The position numbers and the translations under genes were made by a program. 64,000 bases of DNA. Source: Cytobacillus pseudoceanisediminis. GTDB taxonomy: Bacteria > Bacillota > Bacilli > Bacillales > Cytobacillaceae. Below the pieces are notes generated by a model, which ran no database searches, was not told the DNA's origin, and was given only the letters and a program-made list of their open reading frames with translations. The DNA lies in NCBI RefSeq assembly GCF_023516215.1, contig NZ_CP097349.1, positions 2,480,001-2,544,000 of the forward strand, given 5' to 3'. Below, piece by piece: positions 26,506-35,806 of this stretch (the stretch's first letter is position 1; every line of letters begins with the position of its first letter).

Positions 26506-27932
26506 TGCTGTCCGCCTCCTTTTGGCCGATTTTTGAACCAATCGCGAAATCTTTCTTTATTAGGAGCTGGAAAATCCCTGATTTCTGTCCAGGCCTTTAA
26601 TGGGCCTGGTCCCTTTGTAATTTTGTCGCCTGCGGTAAATGGATTCATGGCTGCCGGTGCCAGCTTTGACCCCAGTTTGTAAAGGGACGGTGAAGCTGCT
26701 CCCAGTCCAAAAGCCTTCATGGTCATCTTTTCCGATATGGGAGCTCTTCCTTCTTTTTCGACAATTACCTGCCGGTGTTTATGAAGAAGTTCATGAAGAG
26801 GGATTTTGACTGGACAGGCTTCCGTGCAGGCTCCGCAAAGTGTTGATGCATAAGGCAATTCCTTATAATCATCATAGCCGCCTAAAAGGGGTGACAGGAC
26901 CGCTCCAATCGGGCCTGAATAGATGGATCCGTAGGAATGACCGCCAACATGCCTATATACGGGACAAACATTTACACAAGCAGCACAGCGGATACATTGG
27001 AGAATGGAGTGAAACTCTCCTCCTAAAATCGAAGAGCGGCCATTGTCCACTATAACCAGGTGGAATTCTTCAGGACCATCGACATCGAGTTCTTCTTTTG
27101 GACCTGTCAGAACAGTAATATAGCTCGTAAGCTTTTGTCCAACAGCGCTCCTTGTCAGCATGCTTACAAGCACTTCCATTTCCTCGTAAGTCGGGACCAG
27201 CCTTTCCATGCCCATTACCGTAATTTGCGTCTTAGGCAAGGCAGTGACAAGATCTGCATTGCCTTCATTAGTCACTAATGTGATTGAACCGGTTTCAGCA
27301 ACAGCGAAATTGCAGCCCGTAATGCCAACATCGGCGGTTAAGTATTCGTGGCGCAGCATTTCTCTCGCATGCCACGCAAGTTCTTCCGGCTTTTCTGTGT
27401 TCTGATAGTTCAATTTTTCTGCAAAAACATCCCGAATCTGCTCTTTATTCTTATGAAGGGCAGGCGCCACTATATGTGAAGGGGGATCATGGTCGTCTAC
27501 CTGAAGGATGTATTCCCCCAAATCAGTTTCAATGACCTGGCATCCGGCCTCTTCCAGTGAGGCATTTAAATGAATCTCTTCGGTTACCATCGATTTTGAT
27601 TTAACTACTTTTCTTGCATTCTTCTTTTCAATTACTTCCCGTATATAGGCAGAGGCTTCTTCAGCAGTTTCAGCAAAATAAACGTGCCCTCCCCTTTTAG
27701 CTACATTTTCGCTGAGCTGGTATAAGTAAAAATCAAGATTTTCCAGTACATGCTGGCGAATTTCTTCTGAAAGCGACCGCCATTCTTCCCAATTTCCAAG
27801 TTCTGCTGCAGCGTCTAGCCTTCTTGTCTGAAGCCTTTCCTGTGCACCTGAAACTGCCCCTCTCATAAAGGAATTGCTTATTCCGGAATCTACACGATCC
27901 TTAAAGTCGTTTGTTCCTATTTTCATAGCCAT
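26502..27932 (-). CDS. lutB: Lactate utilisation iron-sulfur protein LutB
   Basis: 476 aa. An N-terminal LUD domain (to about 300: [27 protein letters not shown]) is followed by a ferredoxin-like domain with two 4Fe-4S cysteine sets, [12 protein letters not shown] and CGACTEACP, and a C-terminal DUF3390-type tail ([13 protein letters not shown]). Electron carrier of the lactate oxidation complex. Overlaps lutC by 4 nt; lutA lies 131 bp upstream, an unusually wide gap that holds a repeat-like palindrome. Confidence 0.95.
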   Translation of the reverse strand: MAMKIGTNDFKDRVDSGISNSFMRGAVSGAQERLQTRRLDAAAELGNWEEWRSLSEEIRQHVLENLDFYLYQLSENVAKRGGHVYFAETAEEASAYIREVIEKKNARKVVKSKSMVTEEIHLNASLEEAGCQVIETDLGEYILQVDDHDPPSHIVAPALHKNKEQIRDVFAEKLNYQNTEKPEELAWHAREMLRHEYLTADVGITGCNFAVAETGSITLVTNEGNADLVTALPKTQITVMGMERLVPTYEEMEVLVSMLTRSAVGQKLTSYITVLTGPKEELDVDGPEEFHLVIVDNGRSSILGGEFHSILQCIRCAACVNVCPVYRHVGGHSYGSIYSGPIGAVLSPLLGGYDDYKELPYASTLCGACTEACPVKIPLHELLHKHRQVIVEKEGRAPISEKMTMKAFGLGAASPSLYKLGSKLAPAAMNPFTAGDKITKGPGPLKAWTEIRDFPAPNKERFRDWFKNRPKGGGQQ

Positions 27933-27952
27933 TTCTATTCCCCCTTAAGCGC

Positions 27953-28014
27953 AAGCGCCTTACCCGCCAGTGTCACACGAGGCGCCAGGCTGCTTATGCT
28001 AGACAATGATCAAC
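27953..28014. repeat. Possible dispersed palindromic repeat between lutA and lutB
   Basis: GCGCAAGCGCCT and GAGGCGCCAGG with a trailing TGCTAGACA form an imperfect palindrome in an otherwise tight operon. A related arrangement (AAGCGGAGCGC...CCTGAGCTGGACA) occurs at 62750-62810. Similar GC-rich repeats are scattered in Bacillaceae genomes. Confidence 0.35.
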
Positions 28015-28063
28015 GTTCAAATCTGTCTATCCTGCTTTTTAAGAAAGCATGTCCATTAATTGC

Positions 28064-28780
28064 TTAGCGGCAATTTAACACTTCAGCAATATGCATAACC
28101 CTTATTGGCTTTCCCTGCCTACCGATCCTGCCTCCAATATTCATCAGGCACCCCGCGTCAGCTCCAATGAGAATTTCTGCTTCTGTCTCCTCTATATGTC
28201 CAACCTTCTCATCTACCATTTGTTCAGATATTTGAGCCATTTTCACAGAGAAAGTACCGCCAAAACCGCAGCATTGCTCCTTGCCGGGAAGCTCTTCGAA
28301 TTCCAGACCCTTCACATTTTTTAATAATCTCATAGGTGCTTCTCTCACTCCAAGAAGCCTGGTCATATGGCAGGATGTATGAAAGGTGGCCTTTCCTTTT
28401 AATTTTGCACCTACATCGTCAACGTTTAGAACTTCAACAATAAATTGAGTAAGTTCGTATGTTTTTTCGGCAAGCTTTTTTGCTCTGGGTTCCCACACAG
28501 AGTCACCTTTAAAAACATGAGGATACTCCTGAAACATATAAGCGCAAGATCCAGAAGGGGAAACAACATATTCTGCATGTTCAAATGCTGTGATCATCCT
28601 TTTCATAGCTTCCTTTGATTCCTTCACATAGCCGCTGTTGTAGGCAGGCTGGCCGCAGCAGACCTGTGCATCCGGAAAATCTATTTCACATCCCAGGCGT
28701 TCTAGCAGTTCAACAGCTGCCTTGCCTGCATTTCCCTGAAACATATCTACCAGACATGTTGCAAAAAGACTTACCTTCAT
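28064..28780 (-). CDS. lutA: Lactate utilisation protein LutA
   Basis: 238 aa with two CCG (DUF224) domains: [13 protein letters not shown] (about 40-50) and [15 protein letters not shown] (about 165-180), together with [13 protein letters not shown]. These Cys-Cys-Gly motifs bind Fe-S or heterodisulfide-type centres in GlcF- and HdrB-like proteins. First gene of lutABC. No lutR regulator is adjacent in this window, and no obvious operator was identified upstream. Confidence 0.94.
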   Translation of the reverse strand: MKVSLFATCLVDMFQGNAGKAAVELLERLGCEIDFPDAQVCCGQPAYNSGYVKESKEAMKRMITAFEHAEYVVSPSGSCAYMFQEYPHVFKGDSVWEPRAKKLAEKTYELTQFIVEVLNVDDVGAKLKGKATFHTSCHMTRLLGVREAPMRLLKNVKGLEFEELPGKEQCCGFGGTFSVKMAQISEQMVDEKVGHIEETEAEILIGADAGCLMNIGGRIGRQGKPIRVMHIAEVLNCR

Positions 28781-28984
28781 TCATTCCCTCTCCCAGCTAG
28801 ATATTATATTTTTCTACTATCTTACTATAGTTATAATACAAATTGTTGAATTTTTATAAATATTATAATAATTAGTATAATTTATTTTCCTTATTATATG
28901 TCAATGTTTTACTTCCTTTTTTCATTAAAAAATATGATACAATTATATGATGTTTAAGTAGCTAAAAAGGGAGTTCAAAAATAA

Positions 28985-30733
28985 ATGAAAGTTATCGCCA
29001 GTACGCTTAATGCCAAATACATTCATACAAATATAGCGATCCGCTATCTAAAGGCATATGCTCAGCCTGATTTCGATGTGGAATTAGCCGAATATACAAT
29101 TAAAGATCCGGTAATGAATATCGTTACAGATCTGGTCCGCAAAAAACCTGATGTGATCGGATTCAGCTGCTATATATGGAATATCGAAGAGACCATTAAG
29201 GTCATTAAAATGATTAAAAAGATTGACCCCTCCATTCATATTGCAGTCGGAGGACCTGAAGTAACATATGATGTTGCGGATTGGATGAACAATGTAAAAG
29301 AATTTGATTACATTGTTATCGGTGAAGGTGAGGAAACGTTCAAACAGCTGCTTACAGAGCTGAATGGCACAATGAATATGGAAAATGTGCATGGTCTTGC
29401 TTTCAGGGAAAATGGCCAGGTTCGTATTAATCCTCAGCGGAATAAGCTGGATTTGCGCGAGCTGCCCTCGCCATTCCGCTTTGAAGAAGATATTCCCCAC
29501 CTTTCTAAACGGGTCACTTATATAGAAACCAGCCGGGGATGCCCATTCAGCTGCCAGTTTTGCCTTTCCTCTATTGAAGTAGGCGTGCGATACTTTGACA
29601 GGGAAAAAATTAAGGACGACATCCGATATTTAATGAGGAATGGCGCAAAAACCCTTAAATTTGTGGACCGCACATTCAACATAAGCCGCAGTTATGCCTT
29701 GGAGATGTTCCAATTTTTAATTGATGAACATCTGCCTGGTACTGTCTTTCAATTTGAGATCACTGCCGACATCATGAGACCTGAAGTGATTGAATTTCTA
29801 AACAAGGAAGCTCCAGCAGGATTATTCCGATTTGAAATTGGTGTGCAATCTACAAACGACTATACAAATGAATTGGTCATGAGGAAGCAGAACTTTAACA
29901 AGCTTTGCCGAACAGTCACAATGGTAAAGGATGGAGGGAAAATTGACCAGCATCTTGACTTAATTGCCGGACTTCCTGAGGAAGATTATGATTCATTCAA
30001 AAGAACATTCAACGATGTATTTGCAATGCGGCCGGAAGAGCTCCAGCTCGGCTTCTTAAAAATGCTGAGAGGCACCGGGCTTCGCTTGAGAGCAGAAGAA
30101 CATCAATATATTTATATGGACCATTCTCCATATGAAATACTTGGAAATAATGTTTTGTCCTTTGATGACATCATTCGCATTAAACAGGTTGAAGATGTAT
30201 TAGAGAAATATTGGAATGATCATAGAATGGATGCGACTGTTGAATATTTAGTTACAAAAGTATTTCCGACTCCATTCGATTTCTTCCAGGAATTCGGCAG
30301 TTATTGGGAACAAAAAGGATGGTCCAGAATTGGCCATCAGCTTGAGGATCTTTTCAAACGGCTTTTTGAATTCCTGCAGTCAAAAAACATTGCTGATTTG
30401 GAGATAGCAGAAGGCCTTATGAAGCTTGACTATATTTCAAAACAAAAATACAAGCCAAGAAAACCCTGGTGGCAGCCAAGCTTTGAAAAATCCGAGAGAT
30501 CAAAGCTTTACCAGTCTCTGCTTGAAAATCCAATCCAGCTGGGAGAAGACTTCTTAAGCCTTCAGCTGAATGAAAAAGAAATATACAAACATACCTTAAG
30601 TGAAAGATTATCTTTTGATATTGAAAAATATATTAAGGATGGAATAATTGAAAAGAGAGACTCAGTTTTGCTTGCCTATTTCGACTCAAGCTCAGAAAAA
30701 GTTTCCATCTTTACTGGCCCTATACATGATTGA
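28985..30733 (+). CDS. B12-binding radical SAM protein (DUF4080-containing)
   Basis: 582 aa. Residues 1-130 form a cobalamin-binding-like domain (IAIRYLKAYAQ...IGFSCYIWNIEETIKVIKMIKKIDP). Residues 175-400 form a radical SAM barrel with the cluster cysteines C186-x3-C190-x2-C193 in SRGCPFSCQFC. The C-terminal 170 residues form a DUF4080-like region. Such proteins may methylate or modify RNA or metabolites, but I know no assigned substrate. ATG preceded by AAAAGGGAG. Monocistronic, ended by a bidirectional terminator. Confidence 0.85.
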   Translation: MKVIASTLNAKYIHTNIAIRYLKAYAQPDFDVELAEYTIKDPVMNIVTDLVRKKPDVIGFSCYIWNIEETIKVIKMIKKIDPSIHIAVGGPEVTYDVADWMNNVKEFDYIVIGEGEETFKQLLTELNGTMNMENVHGLAFRENGQVRINPQRNKLDLRELPSPFRFEEDIPHLSKRVTYIETSRGCPFSCQFCLSSIEVGVRYFDREKIKDDIRYLMRNGAKTLKFVDRTFNISRSYALEMFQFLIDEHLPGTVFQFEITADIMRPEVIEFLNKEAPAGLFRFEIGVQSTNDYTNELVMRKQNFNKLCRTVTMVKDGGKIDQHLDLIAGLPEEDYDSFKRTFNDVFAMRPEELQLGFLKMLRGTGLRLRAEEHQYIYMDHSPYEILGNNVLSFDDIIRIKQVEDVLEKYWNDHRMDATVEYLVTKVFPTPFDFFQEFGSYWEQKGWSRIGHQLEDLFKRLFEFLQSKNIADLEIAEGLMKLDYISKQKYKPRKPWWQPSFEKSERSKLYQSLLENPIQLGEDFLSLQLNEKEIYKHTLSERLSFDIEKYIKDGIIEKRDSVLLAYFDSSSEKVSIFTGPIHD

Positions 30734-30736
30734 TAA

Positions 30737-30763
30737 AACCGGCAGAAATCTGCCGGTTTTTTT
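30737..30763. terminator. Bidirectional terminator
   Basis: AACCGGCAGA / TCTGCCGGTT stem with A4 on the left and T7 on the right; serves the radical SAM gene and the convergent small genes. Confidence 0.9.
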
Positions 30764-30916
30764 AGCATTTATCCCGATCTTTCTTATTATCTTTATCACG
30801 GTTCATAAATGGCAGCTCATAAAGTTTTCCGGCATTTATATCACCAAACTCCATACCGAATTCAACATTGGCCGAGCCATTTTGCCGTCCTTTTTTCGTT
30901 GTTTATTATGATCCAC
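30762..30916 (-). CDS. Small basic conserved-looking protein (one apparent indel)
   Basis: Starts at GTG 30916, overlapping the previous stop (TAGTG). MDHNKQRKK is in one frame; after one A is added to the run near 30895 it continues GRQNGSANVEFGMEFGDINAGKLYELPFMNRDKDNKKDRDKC, 51 aa in total. Hydrophilic, no membrane segment. The acidic EFG..EFGD core flanked by basic ends recalls small spore-associated proteins, but no family is recognised. Co-transcribed with the preceding small gene. Confidence 0.55.
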
Positions 30917-31076
30917 TAGGCTCTTCCCTCTTCCCCATGCTTGGAGTTGCGGTTAGCCATTTTCATGGGATTTTCTCCTGGCTGAATTCTGCTGAAAACT
31001 CTGATTCCTGAAGGTTCTTCTTAGGCGTCTTGCTGTATTTTTCAACTGCATTATACTCAGCTTTTCGTTTGGCCAT
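30916..31076 (-). CDS. Small hydrophilic protein, possibly spore-related (one apparent indel)
   Basis: ATG 31076 preceded by GGGGGAG. Reads MAKRKAEYNAVEKYSKTPKKNLQESEFSAEFSQEK; adding one A in the run near 30973 gives NPMKMANRNSKHGEEGRA and a stop at 30916, 53 aa. Basic start, SEFSAEFS core and Asn/Lys tail resemble small acid-soluble spore-type peptides in composition, but the match is only compositional. One-base overlap with the next small gene suggests a two-gene unit. Confidence 0.55.
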
Positions 31077-31244
31077 CCCAATCTCCCCCTGAAAAAATAT
31101 TTCATAGTGCTAAATCCATTTTAAGGTTTAACACAGCTTTATTTTTAGTAAAAAACATGGTTTCATTCCTATCTGAGTCTTCCTTATTTTACAATCATAA
31201 ATTTTACTGCGGTGCAAAAAATAGAGTAAAAAGGAATGAGCGAT

Positions 31245-31595
31245 ATGACTAATAAAAAGAATAAAGATAACAAGAGCATTGGCATTGATGAGACACTTCC
31301 ACATCAAATAGAAGCACCGAGCTTTAAAGACACAGGCATGAAACTTCAGTCGCCTTTCAAGAATTCTTTTGGCGTAACCATTGGGGACAGTTATTATTCT
31401 TCTGACAGTTCACCGCTGGAAAACTGGAGCGATGAAACAGATCCTGCAGTGATGGCAGGTGAGGATTGGATTCATCCGACAAATGATATCGGCTGGAATA
31501 CATCGGAAAACAAAGAACTCCTTGAAAGCAAAAAGCCGCCTCAAGCCTCCCCATTCATGCATCCTACTAAAGATGTCAGCCGCGGTACGGATTAA
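31245..31595 (+). CDS. DUF3905-type protein
   Basis: About 116 aa, acidic and without membrane segments. Contains the core NSFGVTIGDSYYSSDSSPLENWSDETDPAVMAGEDWIHPTNDIGWNT found in DUF3905 proteins of spore-forming bacilli. ATG 31245 is nine bases after AAAGGA; an ATG three codons earlier has poorer spacing. Function unknown to me. Followed by a bidirectional terminator. Confidence 0.7.
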   Translation: MTNKKNKDNKSIGIDETLPHQIEAPSFKDTGMKLQSPFKNSFGVTIGDSYYSSDSSPLENWSDETDPAVMAGEDWIHPTNDIGWNTSENKELLESKKPPQASPFMHPTKDVSRGTD

Positions 31596-31630
31596 TAAGA
31601 AAAGTCTTGCGCAAGGCGATGGGGACAAGA

Positions 31631-31669
31631 AAAAAGCAGTCCGGAATAATCTTCCGGTCTGCTTTTTTA
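31631..31669. terminator. Bidirectional terminator before ktrD
   Basis: Long stem AAAAAGCAG.TCCGGAA / TTCCGG.CTGCTTTTTT between convergent genes. Confidence 0.9.
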
Positions 31670-33031
31670 GCCAATAATAACGCGCTCTTTAGGATAATGA
31701 AAATTCGGCTGTTTTTCTTTGCCGCCTATAATAAATAAGAAGGAAGTTAATCCAATTCTTCCAATAAACATTAAGGCCATTATGATACATTTCCCGATCA
31801 TTGATAATTCCGGTGTGATTCCTAACGACAGACCCGTGGTACCAAAAGCTGAACAGACCTCGAAAATAATTTCAATAAGCTCCATCTGCTTTTCTGTAAT
31901 GCTTAGAATAACAACAGAGAAAAAACACATTCCAATAGCAAGCAAAGTGATAGCAAGGGATTTCAGAATATCATCTTCATGAATTTCTCTTTTAAATATT
32001 TTTATATCCCGATTTCCTTTGGCAAAGTGATATATAAAGAGGATATTCACAGCAAATGTAGTCGTCCTGATGCCCCCGCCGACAGAACTTGGTGATGCCC
32101 CAATGAACATTAAAATACTCATTATAATGAGAGTAGGCATTGTAAACTCATTAACATCCATGGTTGATAACCCGCCGCTCCGGGTGGTAGCGGATTGGAA
32201 AAATGCATAAAAGAAGCTTTCATGCCAGTTCATGCCTTTGAAATATTGATTAAACTCCATGATGAGCAAAATAACGGTACCAAACACAAGAAGGGCGGCA
32301 TATGTAACGGTCGTCAATTTTGCAAATAAGGAAAAGCGAAAAGATGGTTCCTGGTCCCATTTATTCCTAAATAGATATTGCTTTAATTCGATAAGAACAG
32401 GAAAACCTATAGCTCCTAAAGTAATCAGAATAATATTGATCAGCTGCACGAAATAATCACCGGCATATGGTTTAAGAGAGGCTCCTGTTATATCCATGCC
32501 CCCGTTGGTTGTAGCACTGACAGATGCGAACAGCGCATGCAGGAATGCTTCATCCCATGCAGGATAATATTTAAGAAAATGAAAACCCAATATGAGCGCA
32601 CCAAGCGTTTCAATCACCAATATAATTTTAATGATTTCTTTTACTAAATTGACTAGGCCGGACAAGGCATACTGATTATGATCGACCATGATGAGGCGAC
32701 GCCCTCTTAATCCAATCTTACGGCCCAGCAGGAGCCAAAAGAATGTGCCTAGCGCCATGATCCCTATCCCGCCAAACTGAAGGATGAACATGATGACAAA
32801 ATAACCAAAAACACTGTATGTTTCCGATATATCAACCACTGACAGACCGGTTACACTCACTGCACTGACAGCCGTGAAAACTGTATCAATAAATGCAACC
32901 TCCACTCCTGGTTTATGTACAGCCGGTATTCTTAATAAAAGTACCGATACAGATACTGCCAATAAATAATATCCGGATATTACTTGGGCAGGTGTCAGTT
33001 TATCCAGCCAATTTCTTACGTCTTTCCACAT
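31667..33031 (-). CDS. ktrD: Potassium uptake protein KtrD
   Basis: TrkH/KtrB-superfamily K+ translocating subunit, 454 aa with four M1-P-M2 repeats. Selectivity-filter segments are visible as TAVSAVSVTGLSVVD, ASVSATTNGGMDIT, QSATTRSGGLSTMD and SAFGTTGLSLGITPE, each with the key glycine. The C-terminus HYPKERVIIG is identical in form to B. subtilis KtrD rather than KtrB. It works with a cytoplasmic KtrC-type regulatory subunit, not encoded here. In B. subtilis ktrD also lies near ykrP and kinE, consistent with a rearranged syntenic region. Confidence 0.92.
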   Translation of the reverse strand: MWKDVRNWLDKLTPAQVISGYYLLAVSVSVLLLRIPAVHKPGVEVAFIDTVFTAVSAVSVTGLSVVDISETYSVFGYFVIMFILQFGGIGIMALGTFFWLLLGRKIGLRGRRLIMVDHNQYALSGLVNLVKEIIKIILVIETLGALILGFHFLKYYPAWDEAFLHALFASVSATTNGGMDITGASLKPYAGDYFVQLINIILITLGAIGFPVLIELKQYLFRNKWDQEPSFRFSLFAKLTTVTYAALLVFGTVILLIMEFNQYFKGMNWHESFFYAFFQSATTRSGGLSTMDVNEFTMPTLIIMSILMFIGASPSSVGGGIRTTTFAVNILFIYHFAKGNRDIKIFKREIHEDDILKSLAITLLAIGMCFFSVVILSITEKQMELIEIIFEVCSAFGTTGLSLGITPELSMIGKCIIMALMFIGRIGLTSFLFIIGGKEKQPNFHYPKERVIIG

Positions 33032-33169
33032 ATCATACCTGTCCCCTTCAAAATTTTTCTAACCCTTATCATAATGAATATACCCGGTTTTTAAAAGGGA
33101 TATTAGAAAATTCGCAGGAAGTTTTTTATTTATATATAATAAAGTCAAAAAATCAAAGGGAGATATAAC

Positions 33170-34288
33170 ATGTTGTTGCCTGACCTGGCTGAAAAAATTA
33201 TAGCTGAAGTGCGTCAGTTTCTTCAGGAAGATATCATAGTTGCCAATACCTGCGGGGTAATCATTGCAAGTACAGATGCAGGCAGAATAGGCAGTTTTCA
33301 TGAAGGCGCACTGATTTGCATAAAAAATAAAGAAAAGCTGATTATTACCAGGGAGGATCAGTCTCGCCTTCAAGGTGTAAAAGCCGGCATTAACCTGCCG
33401 ATCTTTTTTAAAGGAGAAACAGTTGGCGTAATTGGCATAACCGGAAATCCCGATAAAATTTCCCCATTCGCAGAAATCATCCGCAAGCTTACAGAGTTAT
33501 TTATCAGTGAAAGTTACTTTGCAGAGCAGCTCGATTGGCAGGCTCGTGCACTGGAAGGTTTTATGTTTGACTGGCTGCAGGCAAAAGAATGGGATCCCGC
33601 ATTCAAAGAACGGGCTCATCTTCTGAAAATTAATCTGGCTGTGGACAGACAGGTTTCTATCGCAGAATTCAGGCAAAATAGCCAATTGCTTCATAGGGAT
33701 CTTTGGAATAGGATATTATCCTGGAGGGAAGCTGGCCCTCATGATATTCTGATCCGCTGGGGCAATAACCGGATAGTGCTTTTAGCTGGAGCTTCTTCAG
33801 CACAAAAAGAGAACCTGATAAGAGAAAAGGTCACTCGCTTTCATCGTTTTCTTGAGAACCTTCTGGCCGCTGAAGTAAGTATGGGCACCGGTAAACCACT
33901 GCCTCCCTTCTGCCTGTCCGAATCGTTTATGCAGGCAGAACGTGCTTTAAAAATTGCAAAAGACCGTGGCACCATAATTTTTGACCAGGACTTGACCATT
34001 GAAATGATTTTTGATGACCTCTCACCAGAAACTAAAAAGGACTTTGTAGAAAGAACAATTGGGACATTCATGAATGAACAGGATCTTATGGTAACCCTTC
34101 AGGAACTTTTCAGGCAAAATCACTCTTTGAAAAATACTGCTGAAGCATTGCATATACATATTAACACCCTTCATTACAGACTCAAGAAAATATCGGATCT
34201 ATCCGGCCTATACACATCAAATCTGAATGATTTAATGAAATTATTCATTGCGGTAAAACTTTTAGATGAAGGTACAAAAAACAATTAA
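33170..34288 (+). CDS. CdaR/SdaR-type regulator of glycolate oxidase genes (YsfB-like)
   Basis: 372 aa. An N-terminal sugar-diacid recognition domain (about 1-135: LLPDLAEKIIAEVRQFLQEDIIVANTCGVIIASTDAGRIG), a middle GGDEF-like PucR segment, and a C-terminal helix-turn-helix of the PucR type (LKNTAEALHIHINTLHYRLKKISDLSG). Directly upstream of glcD-glcF on the same strand, matching the B. subtilis ysfB-ysfC-ysfD order. Likely activates the pathway in response to glycolate or a related acid (inference). A terminator follows. Confidence 0.88.
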   Translation: MLLPDLAEKIIAEVRQFLQEDIIVANTCGVIIASTDAGRIGSFHEGALICIKNKEKLIITREDQSRLQGVKAGINLPIFFKGETVGVIGITGNPDKISPFAEIIRKLTELFISESYFAEQLDWQARALEGFMFDWLQAKEWDPAFKERAHLLKINLAVDRQVSIAEFRQNSQLLHRDLWNRILSWREAGPHDILIRWGNNRIVLLAGASSAQKENLIREKVTRFHRFLENLLAAEVSMGTGKPLPPFCLSESFMQAERALKIAKDRGTIIFDQDLTIEMIFDDLSPETKKDFVERTIGTFMNEQDLMVTLQELFRQNHSLKNTAEALHIHINTLHYRLKKISDLSGLYTSNLNDLMKLFIAVKLLDEGTKNN

Positions 34289-34320
34289 AATATCCATGAA
34301 TATTTGTATAGTTAACCATA

Positions 34321-34343
34321 GCAGGGCATTCCCTGCTTTTTTT
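34321..34343 (+). terminator. Terminator between the regulator and glcD
   Basis: GCAGGG / CCCTGC with a four-base loop and T7, so glcD needs its own promoter; TTGACAGC at 34364 is a candidate -35 but I cannot fix its -10. Confidence 0.85.
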
Positions 34344-34393
34344 ATACTTAAAGAAATAGATATTGACAGCTTCCATTAAAGGAGAGGATCCAT

Positions 34394-35806
34394 TTGGTTG
34401 ACGTACAAATAAAAGAAGAATTAATAGCCGTTGTCGGCGCAGAAAATTATGATGACTCAAAAGCAGGGCGCCTCGTCTATTCATATGACGCTACTCCAAA
34501 TTTCCAATCGATGCCCGACGCAGTGATCAGTCCGCGAAATACACAGGAAGTATCAAGTATCCTCAAGATTTGCAGCAGCTCAGGAATTCCAATCGTACCA
34601 AGGGGATCGGGCACCAATTTATGTGCAGGCACCTGTCCTACAGAAGGCGGAATTGTACTCCTGTTTAAGCATATGAATAAAGTGATTGAAATCGATGAAG
34701 AAAATCTTACGGTTACAGTACAGCCCGGTGTCATCACGCTTGACATGATTAACCAGGTTGAAGCAAGAGGGCTTTTTTATCCTCCAGATCCAAGTTCGAT
34801 GAAAATAAGCACAATCGGAGGAAACATCAATGAAAATTCCGGCGGACTGCGTGGATTGAAATATGGAGTTACAAGGGACTATGTAATGGGGCTGGAAGCT
34901 GTACTTGCGGGCGGAGACATTATTAGAACGGGCGGCAAGCTTGCGAAGGACGTGGCAGGATATGATTTTACCAGACTGCTGGTTGGATCTGAAGGAACTT
35001 TGGGGATCGTTACGGAAGCAACATTAAAATTAATCCCGCTTCCTGAGTCAAAAAAGACAATGCTTGCTTTATATCAGGATCTTGAACAAGCTGCAAAATC
35101 AGTCTCAAAAATCATCGCTGACAAAATCATACCCGCCACCCTTGAGTTTTTAGATCAGCCTACATTAAAGGCAGTTGAGGATTTTGCCCAAATTGGATTG
35201 CCAACCGATGTCCAAGCAGTACTTCTTATTGAACAGGATGGTCCGATTGAGGTGGTGGAAAAAGATATGCAGAATATGGCTGAAATCTGCAAGAAACAAG
35301 GGGCTGTATCTGTACAGCTCGCAAATTCCGAAATGGAAGCAGAAGCCTTGCGGACTGCAAGGCGTGCCGCATTATCGGCCCTTGCACGCCTTAAGCCCAC
35401 AACCATTCTTGAAGATGCTACAGTGCCAAGATCTGAAATTGCCAACATGGTAAAAGCAATAAATGAAATTTCCAAAAAATACGGACTTTCCATCTGTACA
35501 TTTGGCCATGCCGGTGATGGAAATCTGCATCCGACCTGCCCTGCAGATGCCCGGGATAAAGATGAAATGAAACGGGTTGAAAACGCTTTTGAAGAGATTT
35601 TTATCAAGGCGATTGAACTTGGAGGGACTATAACAGGCGAACATGGAGTGGGGGTCATGAAAGCTCCCTATCTTGAACTGAAACTTGGCCAGGCTGGCAT
35701 TGATGCAATGAAAGCTGTTAAGACTGCTTTAGACCCCAATAACATTCTTAATCCCGGCAAAATTTTTGCCAAGGATGACAGAAAACGAGTGGTGGTTGCC
35801 CAATGA
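34394..35806 (+). CDS. glcD: Glycolate oxidase subunit GlcD, FAD-linked
   Basis: 470 aa FAD-binding oxidase of the GlcD/D-lactate dehydrogenase family that oxidises glycolate to glyoxylate. FAD-binding PCMH domain with PRGSGTNLCAGTCP and GLLFYPPDPSS-type GLFYPPDPSSMKISTIGGNINENSGG; C-terminal cap with CTFGHAGDGNLHP and TGEHGVGVMKAPYL. Start at TTG 34394 after GGAGAGG. Overlaps glcF (ATGA), so the two subunits are coupled. No separate glcE gene is seen, as in other Bacillus operons of this kind. Confidence 0.93.
   Translation: MVDVQIKEELIAVVGAENYDDSKAGRLVYSYDATPNFQSMPDAVISPRNTQEVSSILKICSSSGIPIVPRGSGTNLCAGTCPTEGGIVLLFKHMNKVIEIDEENLTVTVQPGVITLDMINQVEARGLFYPPDPSSMKISTIGGNINENSGGLRGLKYGVTRDYVMGLEAVLAGGDIIRTGGKLAKDVAGYDFTRLLVGSEGTLGIVTEATLKLIPLPESKKTMLALYQDLEQAAKSVSKIIADKIIPATLEFLDQPTLKAVEDFAQIGLPTDVQAVLLIEQDGPIEVVEKDMQNMAEICKKQGAVSVQLANSEMEAEALRTARRAALSALARLKPTTILEDATVPRSEIANMVKAINEISKKYGLSICTFGHAGDGNLHPTCPADARDKDEMKRVENAFEEIFIKAIELGGTITGEHGVGVMKAPYLELKLGQAGIDAMKAVKTALDPNNILNPGKIFAKDDRKRVVVAQ

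Noticed and set aside
35155..35658. 167-aa open frame antisense to glcD
   Set aside because: Shadow of the conserved glcD codons; no start context and low-complexity Ser/Ala composition.
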